From: Bacteroides sp.
Lineage (GTDB): Bacteria; Bacteroidota; Bacteroidia; Bacteroidales; Muribaculaceae
Length of the DNA stretch: 64,000 nt
Reading direction: 5' to 3'
NCBI GenBank assembly: GCA_014801525.1
Contig: JAAVEB010000002.1
Coordinates: 1 to 64,000 of the forward strand
The translations under genes and the position numbers were made by a program. This document shows positions 56,225 through 64,000 of this stretch, in pieces (the first letter of the stretch is position 1; each line of letters starts with the position of its first letter). A model generated the notes under the pieces. That model did no database searches. It worked only from the letters and a program-made list of their open reading frames with translations, and was not told the origin of the DNA.

Positions 56225-56488
56225 ATGACTACACGAACATCGAGCCGTCTATACGCACTGTCGCGCAGGTATTGCGGCGCCGCCAGCCCGCTCACGACCT
56301 ATATCCTCGGACGGATCATAGGCATATCCATGCGTAAAGCCGGGCTCGGCATCACACAAATCAACACAGAGCATTTGCTCGGCAACAGTTATTACGGAGT
56401 CGCTAATGCCAATGGAAAGCAGATTCACCTGTCAATAAACGCCGACACGGCAGGAAACATAACCTGTCGAACGGCGTCATTGAAATAA
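56225..56488 (+). CDS. Possible small protein, unknown
   Basis: An 87-residue frame from the ATG at 56225; the same frame extends upstream but that part looks non-coding. The second half (HLLGNSYYGVANANGKQIHLSI) could form beta strands. The first half is basic. No family is recognised and no clear ribosome-binding site is visible. It ends 10 bases before a convergent HAD gene. It may be a genuine small gene or a chance frame. Confidence 0.35.
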   Translation: MTTRTSSRLYALSRRYCGAASPLTTYILGRIIGISMRKAGLGITQINTEHLLGNSYYGVANANGKQIHLSINADTAGNITCRTASLK

Positions 56489-56498
56489 TACCTCAGTG

Positions 56499-57155
56499 TT
56501 ATTTTATCAAACCGAGCAATTCAGGAAGAGCGTCGATGACAGCTGTAGCTCCGGCAGCTTCCAGGTCTTTGCGAGAGGAGTTCCCGTAGGTCACCCCGAC
56601 AGTCTCACAGCCGGCTCCGCTCCCCATCGCGATATCAACCGGCATGTCGCCAACCACAATCGCATCGGCAGGAGACACGTTCAGCGTTTCAAGCGTTTTC
56701 AGGACCGGCTCGGGATTAGGTTTGGCATGGGTCACGTCGTCAGCGCCAATAATCAACTTGAAAAAAGACGATATATTATTCTCATCACAGAATTCGAGCA
56801 AAGACCAACGGGAACGTGACGAAGCCACCGACATTTCAATCCCCATGCCATGCAACTTCTCAAGAGTCGCCATCACACCGGGATATAGCTTCGGGATCAG
56901 TTTTGACTTATTGATAATAAAAATTCGGCGATATGCGTCTACACATTTTGCGATCTCATCGTCAGAATAACCGGGATATAATTGGCGAAAACCCTCTTCC
57001 TGCGGCACTCCGATGGTGGCTTGACATTCGGACTCAGAACGCGGCTCCGCGCCCACTTCTTTTATAGTCGCCTGATATGTGGCAATAATTGTTGCCGTGG
57101 TATCGGCAAGAGTTCCGTCAAAATCAAATATAATCAGTTTCGGATTCATACTCAT
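56499..57155 (-). CDS. HAD-family phosphatase (phosphoglycolate-phosphatase-like)
   Basis: A 218-residue HAD hydrolase with motif I DFDGTLAD (Asp11 nucleophile, Asp13), motif II Ser in SVASSRSR, Lys in AKPNP and motif IV VGDMPVDIAMG. A helical cap lies between motifs I and II. It dephosphorylates a small metabolite, possibly 2-phosphoglycolate or a sugar phosphate. Monocistronic, with a -7 TAATTTTG about 50 bases upstream of the ATG. Confidence 0.9.
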   Translation of the reverse strand: MSMNPKLIIFDFDGTLADTTATIIATYQATIKEVGAEPRSESECQATIGVPQEEGFRQLYPGYSDDEIAKCVDAYRRIFIINKSKLIPKLYPGVMATLEKLHGMGIEMSVASSRSRWSLLEFCDENNISSFFKLIIGADDVTHAKPNPEPVLKTLETLNVSPADAIVVGDMPVDIAMGSGAGCETVGVTYGNSSRKDLEAAGATAVIDALPELLGLIK

Positions 57156-57203
57156 TTCTTTTTATTCTCTATAACAAATTCCACCCACAAAGGATTGATT
57201 GCG

Positions 57204-57211
57204 CAAAATTA
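57204..57211 (-). promoter_or_regulatory. -7 box of the HAD phosphatase
   Basis: TAATTTTG on the minus strand from 57211 to 57204, 48 bases before the ATG at 57155. It directly follows the terminator of the upstream operon. Confidence 0.5.
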
Positions 57212-57221
57212 CAAAATAAAG

Positions 57222-57260
57222 CAGGAATCGGGAAAGATATTCCATCAATCCCGATTCCTG
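57222..57260 (-). terminator. Terminator of the ECF sigma operon
   Basis: CAGGAATCGGGA (57222-57233) pairs with TCCCGATTCCTG (57249-57260). Read on the minus strand it is followed by CTTTATTTTG. It closes the operon whose last gene stops at 57304. Confidence 0.8.
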
Positions 57261-57303
57261 AAATCATAACTATTTCTTGTTTATGCAGCCTTTAGTATTA
57301 TTT

Positions 57304-57768
57304 CTATTTCCTGTCACGCTTCCATAGCTTATTCTTATTATAATAAGTCTTGTCCAAATCTATAAATTCATCGTCGCCATAATAAATTGTAGAAGATCCT
57401 TCTCCCGGAGTAAAAGGACATGAAACCCTTGACCGACGTCCGTTGGACGAAACAAACGACACTTCAACTCTAAACGCGTCGCTGCCGTTTACCGGTTTAG
57501 TCACAACCAACACGTCAGAGACTCCTTCCGAGGTTATTCCATCGGCGTTCACATGCAGCCCTTTTCGGGGTTTCTCCATTTTAAGAAAGAATCGACTTCC
57601 CTCTCCGTTAACATCCTCTACAAGCACCTCAGCGCTGTTCAATGTAAAATACACGTCAATTATATGCGCATTAGAAGCCTTTAAAAGAGTGTCAGGAGCT
57701 GTAATCTCCACACAATGGGCTATTTGAAAGGCGAAAGCCATTATTGCAATAATAAATAACTTTTTCAT
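57304..57768 (-). CDS. Small secreted protein, unknown, last gene of the ECF operon
   Basis: A 154-residue exported protein (signal about 1-19). The mature part is beta-strand rich (ITAPDTLLKASNAHIIDVYFTL; VLVEDVNGEGSRFFLKME), fitting a small sandwich domain, with a basic, Lys/Arg-rich end. No family is recognised. It is 10 bases after the previous gene in the sigma-factor operon and is presumably under the same control. Confidence 0.72.
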   Translation of the reverse strand: MKKLFIIAIMAFAFQIAHCVEITAPDTLLKASNAHIIDVYFTLNSAEVLVEDVNGEGSRFFLKMEKPRKGLHVNADGITSEGVSDVLVVTKPVNGSDAFRVEVSFVSSNGRRSRVSCPFTPGEGSSTIYYGDDEFIDLDKTYYNKNKLWKRDRK

Positions 57769-57778
57769 ATACCTAAAA

Positions 57779-58225
57779 TTACATTGATTTAAACAATCGG
57801 TTAGCCGCCTGCGCCGAAATATAGCCCTCCATATACAGAAGCATCACACTGCTCAAGGCGTTCTTAGGTCCGTCAAGATAACATATATAGCGATTTATCC
57901 TACGACCTTTAACCACTTTCGGCGGCAGCGTGTAGAACGCATAATGAAGTTTCCCGTTTTCATAAGTTACCTTTTTACCGGTCGCCTGCTCCCCGTCCAA
58001 TTTCAGCAACGGAGTGATTTTAGAAGCATATTTATCAGCCGGGCCTTTAAATAACTGCATTAATGTAACTCCCTTGTTAGGGAGATCGCCACTCATTATC
58101 ATCAACTCAACTTTTGGATCTTTTTCATATCCTCCCTCAAAAATCTTATCGATATTGAGTCCTGTTTTGGCGTGTAGCGTCACTGCAAGCACCGCAAGAA
58201 ACGCTAATAATGTAATTCTTTTCAT
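57779..58225 (-). CDS. Small secreted protein in the ECF operon (possibly DUF6108)
   Basis: A 148-residue exported protein with a signal peptide (about 1-19, LHA). The sequence LHYAFYTLPP...NRYICYLDG...LLYMEGYISAQ resembles small Bacteroidales proteins found next to ECF sigma and anti-sigma genes (from memory, DUF6108; not verified). No catalytic motif is visible. It lies 26 bases after the anti-sigma gene. Confidence 0.75.
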   Translation of the reverse strand: MKRITLLAFLAVLAVTLHAKTGLNIDKIFEGGYEKDPKVELMIMSGDLPNKGVTLMQLFKGPADKYASKITPLLKLDGEQATGKKVTYENGKLHYAFYTLPPKVVKGRRINRYICYLDGPKNALSSVMLLYMEGYISAQAANRLFKSM

Positions 58226-58251
58226 ATTCCTGTCATGTTGTAGTTATCAAG

Positions 58252-58701
58252 TCATTCGGCTCCGACCATCTTGTCAAACCGACTGTCCATCTCCTCTATA
58301 CCATCGCTCATTATTGACAGATTGGCATTGAAAAGCCTCATCACCTCATCCTCATCAGTCACTTTCACTCCGTTGACATAAGCTATCGACTTATTCTCCA
58401 ATGATGACTCGGAGAAGTATCGAGATATTCCTATACCGCCCGCAATCAGCAATGCCACCGAGGCGGCGATGCTAATCTGACGCAGCACTTTACGCGACAC
58501 AATCACGCGCTCGGCTGGCTTCCGGAGCCCCATCACGGCTCTCGCCTCATCAATAGCAGGATGACTGACCCGGGTAACAGCAATCGCGCGGCGCAATCGT
58601 CGCTCCTCCTCATCGCTCAGCCGGCAATCAAAATAAAGTTCGATTGCTACAAGCATCGCTTCAAGAGAGTTTAATGATATTTGCCTATCTTCATTTTTCA
58701 T
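58252..58701 (-). CDS. Probable anti-sigma factor, membrane-anchored
   Basis: A 149-residue protein with a cytoplasmic N-terminal part (about 1-70, helical, containing RLSDEEERRLRRAI), one transmembrane helix (about 76-93) and a short periplasmic end. Its start overlaps the ECF sigma gene by 4 bases, the normal layout for a sigma/anti-sigma pair. No ZAS zinc motif is seen, so the anti-sigma call rests on context and topology. Confidence 0.75.
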   Translation of the reverse strand: MKNEDRQISLNSLEAMLVAIELYFDCRLSDEEERRLRRAIAVTRVSHPAIDEARAVMGLRKPAERVIVSRKVLRQISIAASVALLIAGGIGISRYFSESSLENKSIAYVNGVKVTDEDEVMRLFNANLSIMSDGIEEMDSRFDKMVGAE

Positions 58702-59234
58702 AACTGTTGTCGGTATAATTCTCTAATAATTTTACGGGCACGGCTGAGCGTCATCCTTACATTTTCCTGTGTCATGCCAAGAGATTCGGCAACCTCCGCA
58801 TACCCGATATTCTCCAGGTCGTGAAGCCGGAAGACAGCAAGCTGCTTCTCATTAAGACTTTTCTCAGCAAGCGCCACAACAGCCTCATAGATTCCATCAC
58901 GGGATGAAGACTCTTCCTCTATCCCGATATCGCCGGTTAACTCAACCCTTTTCCCCCCGTGAGTTTTGAGGCGACGTGTGCGATCAATGGCGGTGTTGTA
59001 GACAAGAGCGTAAGAAAGCCTGCGGGCGTCAGTCTCGCTGTCAATATTCTTATAAGATGTCCATAGACGGCAAAATGCGTCATGAAGAGCATCCTCAGCC
59101 TCATTATCATCGCCAAGTATTGAACCGGCGAGATGCTGAAGCTTGCATCGCAATTGCTGAAATGTCTTTGTAAGAATATTATCTTCCACTGCTTCTTTTT
59201 GACCTTTTACCCCTATAACGCAGTGAAGATTCAT
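58698..59234 (-). CDS. ECF-type RNA polymerase sigma factor
   Basis: A 178-residue sigma-70-like factor. Region 2 (about 25-95) includes DNEAEDALHDAFCRLWTSY and LVYNTAIDRTRR. Region 4 (about 115-175) includes LNEKQLAVFRLHDLENIGYAEVAESLGMTQENVRMTLSRARK, a helix-turn-helix for -35 recognition. It is followed by an overlapping membrane anti-sigma gene and two secreted proteins, suggesting an envelope-sensing circuit. Sigma targets are unknown. Confidence 0.9.
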   Translation of the reverse strand: MNLHCVIGVKGQKEAVEDNILTKTFQQLRCKLQHLAGSILGDDNEAEDALHDAFCRLWTSYKNIDSETDARRLSYALVYNTAIDRTRRLKTHGGKRVELTGDIGIEEESSSRDGIYEAVVALAEKSLNEKQLAVFRLHDLENIGYAEVAESLGMTQENVRMTLSRARKIIRELYRQQL

Positions 59235-59260
59235 TTGTAACAGCGGCTTCTACATTTTTT

Positions 59261-59288
59261 CAAATTTAATTAAAAAAATGCTCGTCAA
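59261..59288 (-). promoter_or_regulatory. Promoter of the ECF sigma operon
   Basis: On the minus strand TTG (59288-59286) and TAAATTTG (59268-59261) are 17 bases apart, slightly short of the usual 19-20. The -33 part overlaps the end of the ClC gene. The ATG at 59234 is about 26 bases downstream. Confidence 0.5.
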
Positions 59289-61090
59289 TCTTCCGAATAG
59301 TGTCGCAACACCCGTCGATAAGAATTGAAAATCTTGGACTTTGACACGAATCCCACATATTTGCCCTGTTCAACAACCGGCAGATTCCACGCCCCTGTTC
59401 GGTCGAATGTTTTCATCACGTTTTCCATGGTATCGCCGATCTCAATCTTTGCAGGGGGAGCGGTCATGAATTTATGGACAAACATCCTTTTATAAAGATC
59501 TGGGCGGAACATTATATTTCGGATATCGTCAAGCAACACCACACCGGTGAGCATTCCCTCGCTGTCGACAACGGGAAATAGGTTGCGGTTGGACTGCGAA
59601 ATAACATCAACCATCTGTTTCAGGCTCATGTCGGGCGTCACCTTCATAAAGTCATCCTCTATCACGCTATTGATTTTCAACAGTCTCAGCACTGACTTGT
59701 CCTTATGATGGGTAAGGAGCTCTCCGCGCTTTGCAAGACGGATGGCATAAATACTGTAGGGCTCAAATATTTTTATCGTTCCGTAAGAAATAATCGAAAC
59801 TATCAGCAACGGAAGAAACAGATTGTAGCCGCCGGTCAATTCTGCCGTGAGGAAGATAGCCATCAAAGGAGCGTGCATGACTCCCGACATCACTCCACCC
59901 ATTCCTAGCAGAGCGAAATTCTTAACCGACAACTCTATTCCGAATCCGAGGTGATTAAACAGATAGGAGAAAAAGAACCCGAGCATGCAGCCCAGATACA
60001 GCGACGGGGCGAAAGTTCCGCCAACACCTCCGGCTCCATTGGTAGAAGATGTCGCAAAAGCCTTTGTCAGACACAATCCCCCAACATAAAGAATGATGAA
60101 CCATGCGTTATTTCTATCGCCATAGAAGATAGAGCCGTCCACCGCCGCTCCGGGGTCGCCATTAAGCATAGCCGTTATCACCTCATAGCCCTCTCCGTAA
60201 AGCGGGGGAAAAAAGAAGATCAAGCCCGCAAGAATCGCGCCTCCGATAGAAGCCTTGATCCATGTATTCTTGATTTTCGAATAGAATCCCTCCATGAAGT
60301 TTATAACCCGGATAAAATAGAGCGACACAAATCCACACAAAACACCAAGAGCTATCACATAAGGAATGCGTCCGGTAAGAAAAACATCGCTTTGAGCAAA
60401 AAAGAACTGGGTTTCATATCCGGTGAAAACATAGGCAACCGTGGCTGCTGAAATCGACGCTATCAGCAGCGGCATGACCGAAACCGTCGTGAGGTCAAGC
60501 ATCAGAACTTCAAGAGTGAACAGGGCTCCCGCAAGCGGAGCCTTGAAGATTCCGGCAATACCGGCGGCGGCTCCACATCCCACCAAAATCATCAGCAATC
60601 GCGGCGACAGCCTGAACGCCTGCCCCAGATTGGAACCTATAGCGGCGCCGGTAGCGACAATAGGTCCCTCGGCTCCTACCGACCCGCCAAAACCGATGGT
60701 TATCGACGAGGCAACAACGCTGGTATAGCAGTTATGAGGTTTCAACCGGCTCTTATTCTGAGAAATCGCATAAAGCACCCTTGTCACGCCATGAGAGATA
60801 TTGTCCTTAACTACATATTTCACATAAAGACTGACAATCACGATGCCGATGAGCGGATAGAGCAAGTAAAGGTAGTTCCCGCTTGTTATGTCGATATTGA
60901 GCAGCAACGTGCTTGCGATGAAGTGAATCATCCACTTGAAAGCCAACGCTGCGAAACCACAGATAATGCCGGTTATAAGAGCAAGTATAAGTATGAGGTT
61001 TTTCTCCTTAATGTGCTTTTCACGCCATGCGAGCATGGCGTAAAACCATTTGGAGGTGTATAATTTCACTTTACCCAATTTCGTCATCAT
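59285..61090 (-). CDS. ClC-family chloride channel/antiporter with CBS pair
   Basis: A 601-residue protein. A ClC membrane domain (about 20-440) shows GSVGAEGPIVATGAAIGS (GxEGP selectivity loop), a GCGAAAGIAGIFKAPLAGALFTLEV filter and GGVGGTFAPSLYLG. Two CBS domains (about 465-601) form a cytoplasmic regulatory pair that binds nucleotides in relatives. It moves chloride or another anion. Its ATG overlaps the stop of the sugar-phosphate transferase gene by 4 bases. Confidence 0.93.
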   Translation of the reverse strand: MMTKLGKVKLYTSKWFYAMLAWREKHIKEKNLILILALITGIICGFAALAFKWMIHFIASTLLLNIDITSGNYLYLLYPLIGIVIVSLYVKYVVKDNISHGVTRVLYAISQNKSRLKPHNCYTSVVASSITIGFGGSVGAEGPIVATGAAIGSNLGQAFRLSPRLLMILVGCGAAAGIAGIFKAPLAGALFTLEVLMLDLTTVSVMPLLIASISAATVAYVFTGYETQFFFAQSDVFLTGRIPYVIALGVLCGFVSLYFIRVINFMEGFYSKIKNTWIKASIGGAILAGLIFFFPPLYGEGYEVITAMLNGDPGAAVDGSIFYGDRNNAWFIILYVGGLCLTKAFATSSTNGAGGVGGTFAPSLYLGCMLGFFFSYLFNHLGFGIELSVKNFALLGMGGVMSGVMHAPLMAIFLTAELTGGYNLFLPLLIVSIISYGTIKIFEPYSIYAIRLAKRGELLTHHKDKSVLRLLKINSVIEDDFMKVTPDMSLKQMVDVISQSNRNLFPVVDSEGMLTGVVLLDDIRNIMFRPDLYKRMFVHKFMTAPPAKIEIGDTMENVMKTFDRTGAWNLPVVEQGKYVGFVSKSKIFNSYRRVLRHYSED

Positions 61091-62502
61091 ATTCCTTTAC
61101 CGGTTAAGACGGTTTTTAACGTGTATATCAGAATCTTAATATCAATTCCGATTGATACATTATCAAGATATATCAAGTCATATCGGAGACGCTCGATCAT
61201 CTCGTCGACATTAGACGCATAACCATATTTCACCATGCCCCACGACGTAAGCCCCGGCTTGACCTGCTGAATCAGGGAATAGGCGGGAATGCGCTCATAA
61301 AGCATCTTCACATAATGCTCTCGCTCGGGACGAGGACCCACAAACGACATGTCGCCGCGCAGCACATTCCAGAACTGAGGCAGCTCGTCGAGCCTGTATT
61401 TGCGCATGACCGAACCGATGCGAGTGACACGCGAATCATTCGCAACCGAGAGCGTAGGACCATTATTTTCAGCATCAGCCACCATCGAGCGAAGTTTATA
61501 CATCATAAACGGTTTCTTGTGTCTACCCACCCTCTCTTGGCGGAAGATGACCGGTCCCGGCGAATCAAATTTTATACATATAGCCAAAATAGCGATAACC
61601 GGAGCTGATAAAACCAACCCCACAATCGAGAAGAACACGTCAAAAACGCGCTTGATATTCAATGTGCTCTCGGAAATGTTTGACGATGAAAGATCGACAA
61701 GCGGCTCCCCCGAGACATTTGAGGTGCGGATGCGAGTGGTCAGCATCTCGTAGGTGTCAGGCGAAATAAGAACAGAACAACCCGTAGGGAGCAATTTGTT
61801 GATGAGTCCGCGCATAACATCGGGGCTTCTATTGTCCACTGCAACGACAAAAGCCTTTATATCATAATTGCGAATCACATCTTCCAGCTCGTCAAACCCG
61901 AATACCGGAATGTCGGCGCATAAACTTTTTTCATCCTCGCCGGCATCAAGATAGCCCACCACGCGATATCCCATCACTTTACGGCTTTTCTCAATACGCG
62001 CGACCATATCACAAGCCGCCTTTCCGCAACCTACAACAAGAGTGTTGATAGCCCACATCCCTTTCTCTACGCGTTTTTTCCCTACATAAGACACAAATCT
62101 ACGCACCGGATAAACGAAAACGAAAAGAAAGCCAAACAGGGAACACATCAACAAATAAGACCTGACCCTGTCGGGCTGCAGGTCGTTGATCAAGGCTATG
62201 AAGAAAAACACAACAGTTCCAACAAAACAGTTGGAAATAGTGCGTTCAAGCTCCTGCAACCGCGATTTCATAAATACTTGGTTATAATAGCCCGACAGCC
62301 AATAGACGAAAAGCATTCCAAGAGGGAACAATATCTGTTCTTCCATCACGGGGCGATGCATCAGATAATTTTGCAAAGAGCCGAAATGAGTGCTTAATTC
62401 ATCTATATAATATCGGACAACCGCAAAAAGACACACTGCAACATTAGTCGACAAAAAATCGCCCACAATATACATAAATCGTTGTCTTGCAGTAAGTGTC
62501 AA
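61087..62502 (-). CDS. Polyprenyl sugar-phosphate transferase (undecaprenyl-P priming)
   Basis: A 471-residue protein of the WcaJ/WbaP group. About five N-terminal membrane helices and a nucleotide-binding-like domain (about 140-240) are followed by the catalytic bacterial-sugar-transferase domain: DSPGPVIFRQERVG, MMYKLRSM and DELPQFWNVLRGDMSFVGPRP. It starts exopolysaccharide or capsule repeat synthesis by loading a sugar-1-phosphate on undecaprenyl phosphate. It overlaps its neighbours by 4 bases on both sides. No other capsule genes are nearby. Confidence 0.93.
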   Translation of the reverse strand: MTLTARQRFMYIVGDFLSTNVAVCLFAVVRYYIDELSTHFGSLQNYLMHRPVMEEQILFPLGMLFVYWLSGYYNQVFMKSRLQELERTISNCFVGTVVFFFIALINDLQPDRVRSYLLMCSLFGFLFVFVYPVRRFVSYVGKKRVEKGMWAINTLVVGCGKAACDMVARIEKSRKVMGYRVVGYLDAGEDEKSLCADIPVFGFDELEDVIRNYDIKAFVVAVDNRSPDVMRGLINKLLPTGCSVLISPDTYEMLTTRIRTSNVSGEPLVDLSSSNISESTLNIKRVFDVFFSIVGLVLSAPVIAILAICIKFDSPGPVIFRQERVGRHKKPFMMYKLRSMVADAENNGPTLSVANDSRVTRIGSVMRKYRLDELPQFWNVLRGDMSFVGPRPEREHYVKMLYERIPAYSLIQQVKPGLTSWGMVKYGYASNVDEMIERLRYDLIYLDNVSIGIDIKILIYTLKTVLTGKGI

Positions 62503-63062
62503 TCCCTTATAACTGTTATAGTGTTATCAGACTCAAGCCTGACAATGCGCGACGGTCTACATTCCTGCTTCTCATCACGCCCGGTAACGCAGACATAATC
62601 CACGCCACCGATGATTTCATCTGAAATTTCATTAAAATTACGAGCCGCAGGCATTCCGCTCACATTAGCCGACGTCGAAACGACAGGACACCCCAACAAC
62701 CTGCATATCCCCGCCGAGAAGCGCTCACGACTAAGCCGGAAGCCGACAGTCCCGTCCGACGCCACAATCGACGGAGCAAGCCCTTTTACATCGGGCAATA
62801 TGACCGTTGTGGGGCGCTCTGAATTCTCCATCAGGTCAATAACCGTTTCCGGAATATCGCCTACATAACGCGACAGCATCTCGATTGAATCGACCAAAAC
62901 AATCATTGACTTGGAATCATCACGTCGCTTTAAAGCGTATATGCTTCTCGCCGCGTCATCATTTGTCGCATCACATCCTATACCCCACACCGTGTCGGTA
63001 GGATATAGAATTACTTTTCCGCGGCGCAGAAAATCTACTGCTTTCAATGAATCTTCAGTCAT
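62499..63062 (-). CDS. tsaC: Threonylcarbamoyl-AMP synthase (YrdC/TsaC)
   Basis: A 187-residue YrdC-fold enzyme that makes threonylcarbamoyl-AMP for t6A37 in tRNA. VILYPTDTVWGIGCDATN at the N terminus is the signature, and SKSMIVLVDS and RLSRERF line the active site. The ATG at 63062 (MTEDSLKA) is chosen; a longer frame from 63134 would run through the promoter. It overlaps the transferase gene by 4 bases and heads a three-gene operon. Confidence 0.93.
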   Translation of the reverse strand: MTEDSLKAVDFLRRGKVILYPTDTVWGIGCDATNDDAARSIYALKRRDDSKSMIVLVDSIEMLSRYVGDIPETVIDLMENSERPTTVILPDVKGLAPSIVASDGTVGFRLSRERFSAGICRLLGCPVVSTSANVSGMPAARNFNEISDEIIGGVDYVCVTGRDEKQECRPSRIVRLESDNTITVIRD

Positions 63063-63082
63063 TTTATAAATCGATTCTTTCA

Positions 63083-63114
63083 CAAAGATAGAGAAAAAAA
63101 TAGCCAAAACCAAA
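63083..63114 (-). promoter_or_regulatory. Promoter of the tsaC operon
   Basis: On the minus strand TTTG (63114-63111) and TATCTTTG (63090-63083) are 20 bases apart, an ideal match. The ATG at 63062 follows after about 20 bases, which supports the chosen tsaC start. Confidence 0.78.
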
Positions 63115-63136
63115 ACCTCTGACGGAGCAAGCACAA

Positions 63137-63177
63137 AATAAAGTGGCGTTCATCAGCCAAACAATGCTCTGAACGCC
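63137..63177 (-). terminator. Terminator overlapping the radA stop
   Basis: On the minus strand GGCGTTCA (63177-63170) pairs with TGAACGCC (63152-63145) around a 17-base loop, followed by ACTTTATTTT. The radA stop lies inside the hairpin. Confidence 0.7.
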
Positions 63178-63998
63178 TCCTCCACTTTAGCCACTTCGGC
63201 TATCTCTATTTTCAATCGTGACGAATCAAATCCCTTCAAATTGTTTTTCGGAATCAGTATTTTTGAAAAGCCAAGCTTCTCTGCTTCAAGCACACGCTGC
63301 TCTATGCGCGTGATAGGACGAATCTCGCCCGAAAGCCCCACCTCGCCCGACATGCACACATCATGAGCAATAGCCATGTCCACATTCGATGACAGAATGG
63401 CGCATATAACCGACAAATCCAAAGCCGGGTCATTGACCTTCAATCCGCCGGCGATATTTAAGAACACATCCTTCTGCGCAAGCTTAAAGCCCACCCGTTT
63501 TTCCAAAACGGCAAGGAGCATATTCATCCTTTTCCCGTCAAATCCCGTCACCGATCGCTGAGGGGTGCCATAAGCGGCAGTCGACACCAGCGCCTGAACT
63601 TCGATAAGGAACGGACGTATACCCTCAAGGGTGACTCCGATGGCAACCCCTGAAAGATCTTCATCGCCATGTTGCGACAACAGGAGCTCCGACGGATTGC
63701 TCACTTCTCTTAAGCCCCGCTGAACCATCTCATATATGCCCAACTCCGAAGTAGAACCGAAGCGATTCTTTATCGACCTCAAAATCCTGTACATGTAATG
63801 CCCGTCGCCTTCAAACTGCAACACGGCATCCACGATGTGCTCCAACACCTTCGGTCCGGCGATTGAGCCCTCCTTGTTTATATGCCCGATTAGAATGACA
63901 GGAGTGCCTGACGACTTGGCATAACGCAACAACTGCGCCGAACACTCGCGCACCTGACTTACACTTCCCGCCGCCGACTCGATGCTGTCGGAAGCAAT
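63153..63998 (-). CDS. radA: DNA repair protein RadA/Sms, partial (C-terminal part)
   Basis: At least 282 residues of RadA, reading through the window edge; the N terminus (zinc finger and Walker A) lies beyond 64000. The frame continues upstream of the first GTG-like start with SIESAAGSVSQVREC, which matches RadA, so the gene is cut by the window and is not short. The KNRFG motif (in SIKNRFGSTSELGIYEM) and the C-terminal Lon-like domain with RPITRIEQRVLEAEKLGF are present. RadA is a branch-migration helicase in recombination. It ends at a hairpin. Confidence 0.95.
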   Translation of the reverse strand: MASDSIESAAGSVSQVRECSAQLLRYAKSSGTPVILIGHINKEGSIAGPKVLEHIVDAVLQFEGDGHYMYRILRSIKNRFGSTSELGIYEMVQRGLREVSNPSELLLSQHGDEDLSGVAIGVTLEGIRPFLIEVQALVSTAAYGTPQRSVTGFDGKRMNMLLAVLEKRVGFKLAQKDVFLNIAGGLKVNDPALDLSVICAILSSNVDMAIAHDVCMSGEVGLSGEIRPITRIEQRVLEAEKLGFSKILIPKNNLKGFDSSRLKIEIAEVAKVEEAFRALFG

Positions 63999-64000
63999 GG

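Noticed and set aside
1..64000. CRISPR arrays, tRNA or rRNA genes, prophage or intact insertion sequences
   Set aside because: No regularly spaced repeats of CRISPR type, no tRNA-like cloverleaf in the short intergenic gaps I read, and no transposase or phage genes among the frames.

Overview
The window looks like a chromosomal segment of an anaerobic gut Bacteroidales, most like a Muribaculaceae-type genome (inferred from gene content and style, not proven). The evidence is repeated TAnnTTTG -7 promoter elements, an Rnf complex next to an RseC-like gene, outer-membrane barrels with carboxypeptidase-regulatory-like N-termini, GIN-domain secreted proteins, many lipoproteins, and a protein end resembling a type IX secretion sorting domain. 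Almost all of it is coding. I see no tRNA, rRNA, CRISPR array, prophage or intact insertion sequence.

Layout. 1-745 is a non-coding array of hairpins with a ~165-bp direct repeat. 895-8236 (+) carries an M16 peptidase with the fluoride channel crcB, a large outer-membrane barrel protein, and dusB with two tandem GIN-domain proteins. 8321-10117 (-) holds yihY and ridA, divergent from a Fur-family gene. 10205-18622 (+) runs fur-like, purA, DUF1015, rseC-like and rnfBCDGEA. 18811-22657 (+) is a small secreted carbohydrate locus: sorting-domain protein, polysaccharide deacetylase, GH28 lipoprotein. 22869-27062 (+) has alaS, a lipoprotein hydrolase and a PepSY-like lipoprotein. 27046-36818 (-) is a tight six-gene run: receiver/PPDK_N protein, coiled-coil protein with a clamp-binding-like tail, DPP-IV peptidase, unknown membrane protein, miaA, unknown secreted protein. 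36917-40396 (-) is DUF3737, a PatB-type C-S lyase and a MATE exporter. 40588-47429 holds an EamA transporter, mdh, a thioredoxin lipoprotein, a C45-type hydrolase (-), prmA and a NatAB-like ABC pair. 47464-49353 (-) is a two-domain esterase. 49655-55796 (+) is the leucine cluster leuA-leuC-leuD-second synthase-leuB. 55797-56488 is an odd, poorly coding stretch with a promoter-like box. 56499-63998 (-) has a HAD phosphatase, an ECF sigma/anti-sigma module with two secreted proteins, a tsaC/sugar-phosphate transferase/ClC operon, and the 3' part of radA, cut by the window end.

How the genes work together. Rnf couples ferredoxin oxidation to NAD+ reduction and ion pumping. The leu cluster makes leucine, and its second synthase probably feeds isoleucine or shares 2-isopropylmalate synthesis. 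dusB, miaA, tsaC, alaS and prmA serve translation. Several secreted or lipoprotein enzymes fit glycan and peptide scavenging in the gut.

The least explained items are the hairpin array at the left edge, the receiver/PPDK_N operon with its clamp-motif neighbour, promoters lying almost on the start codon, and the 55.9-56.5 kb region. I could not run any search; family names rest on motifs read from the translations.
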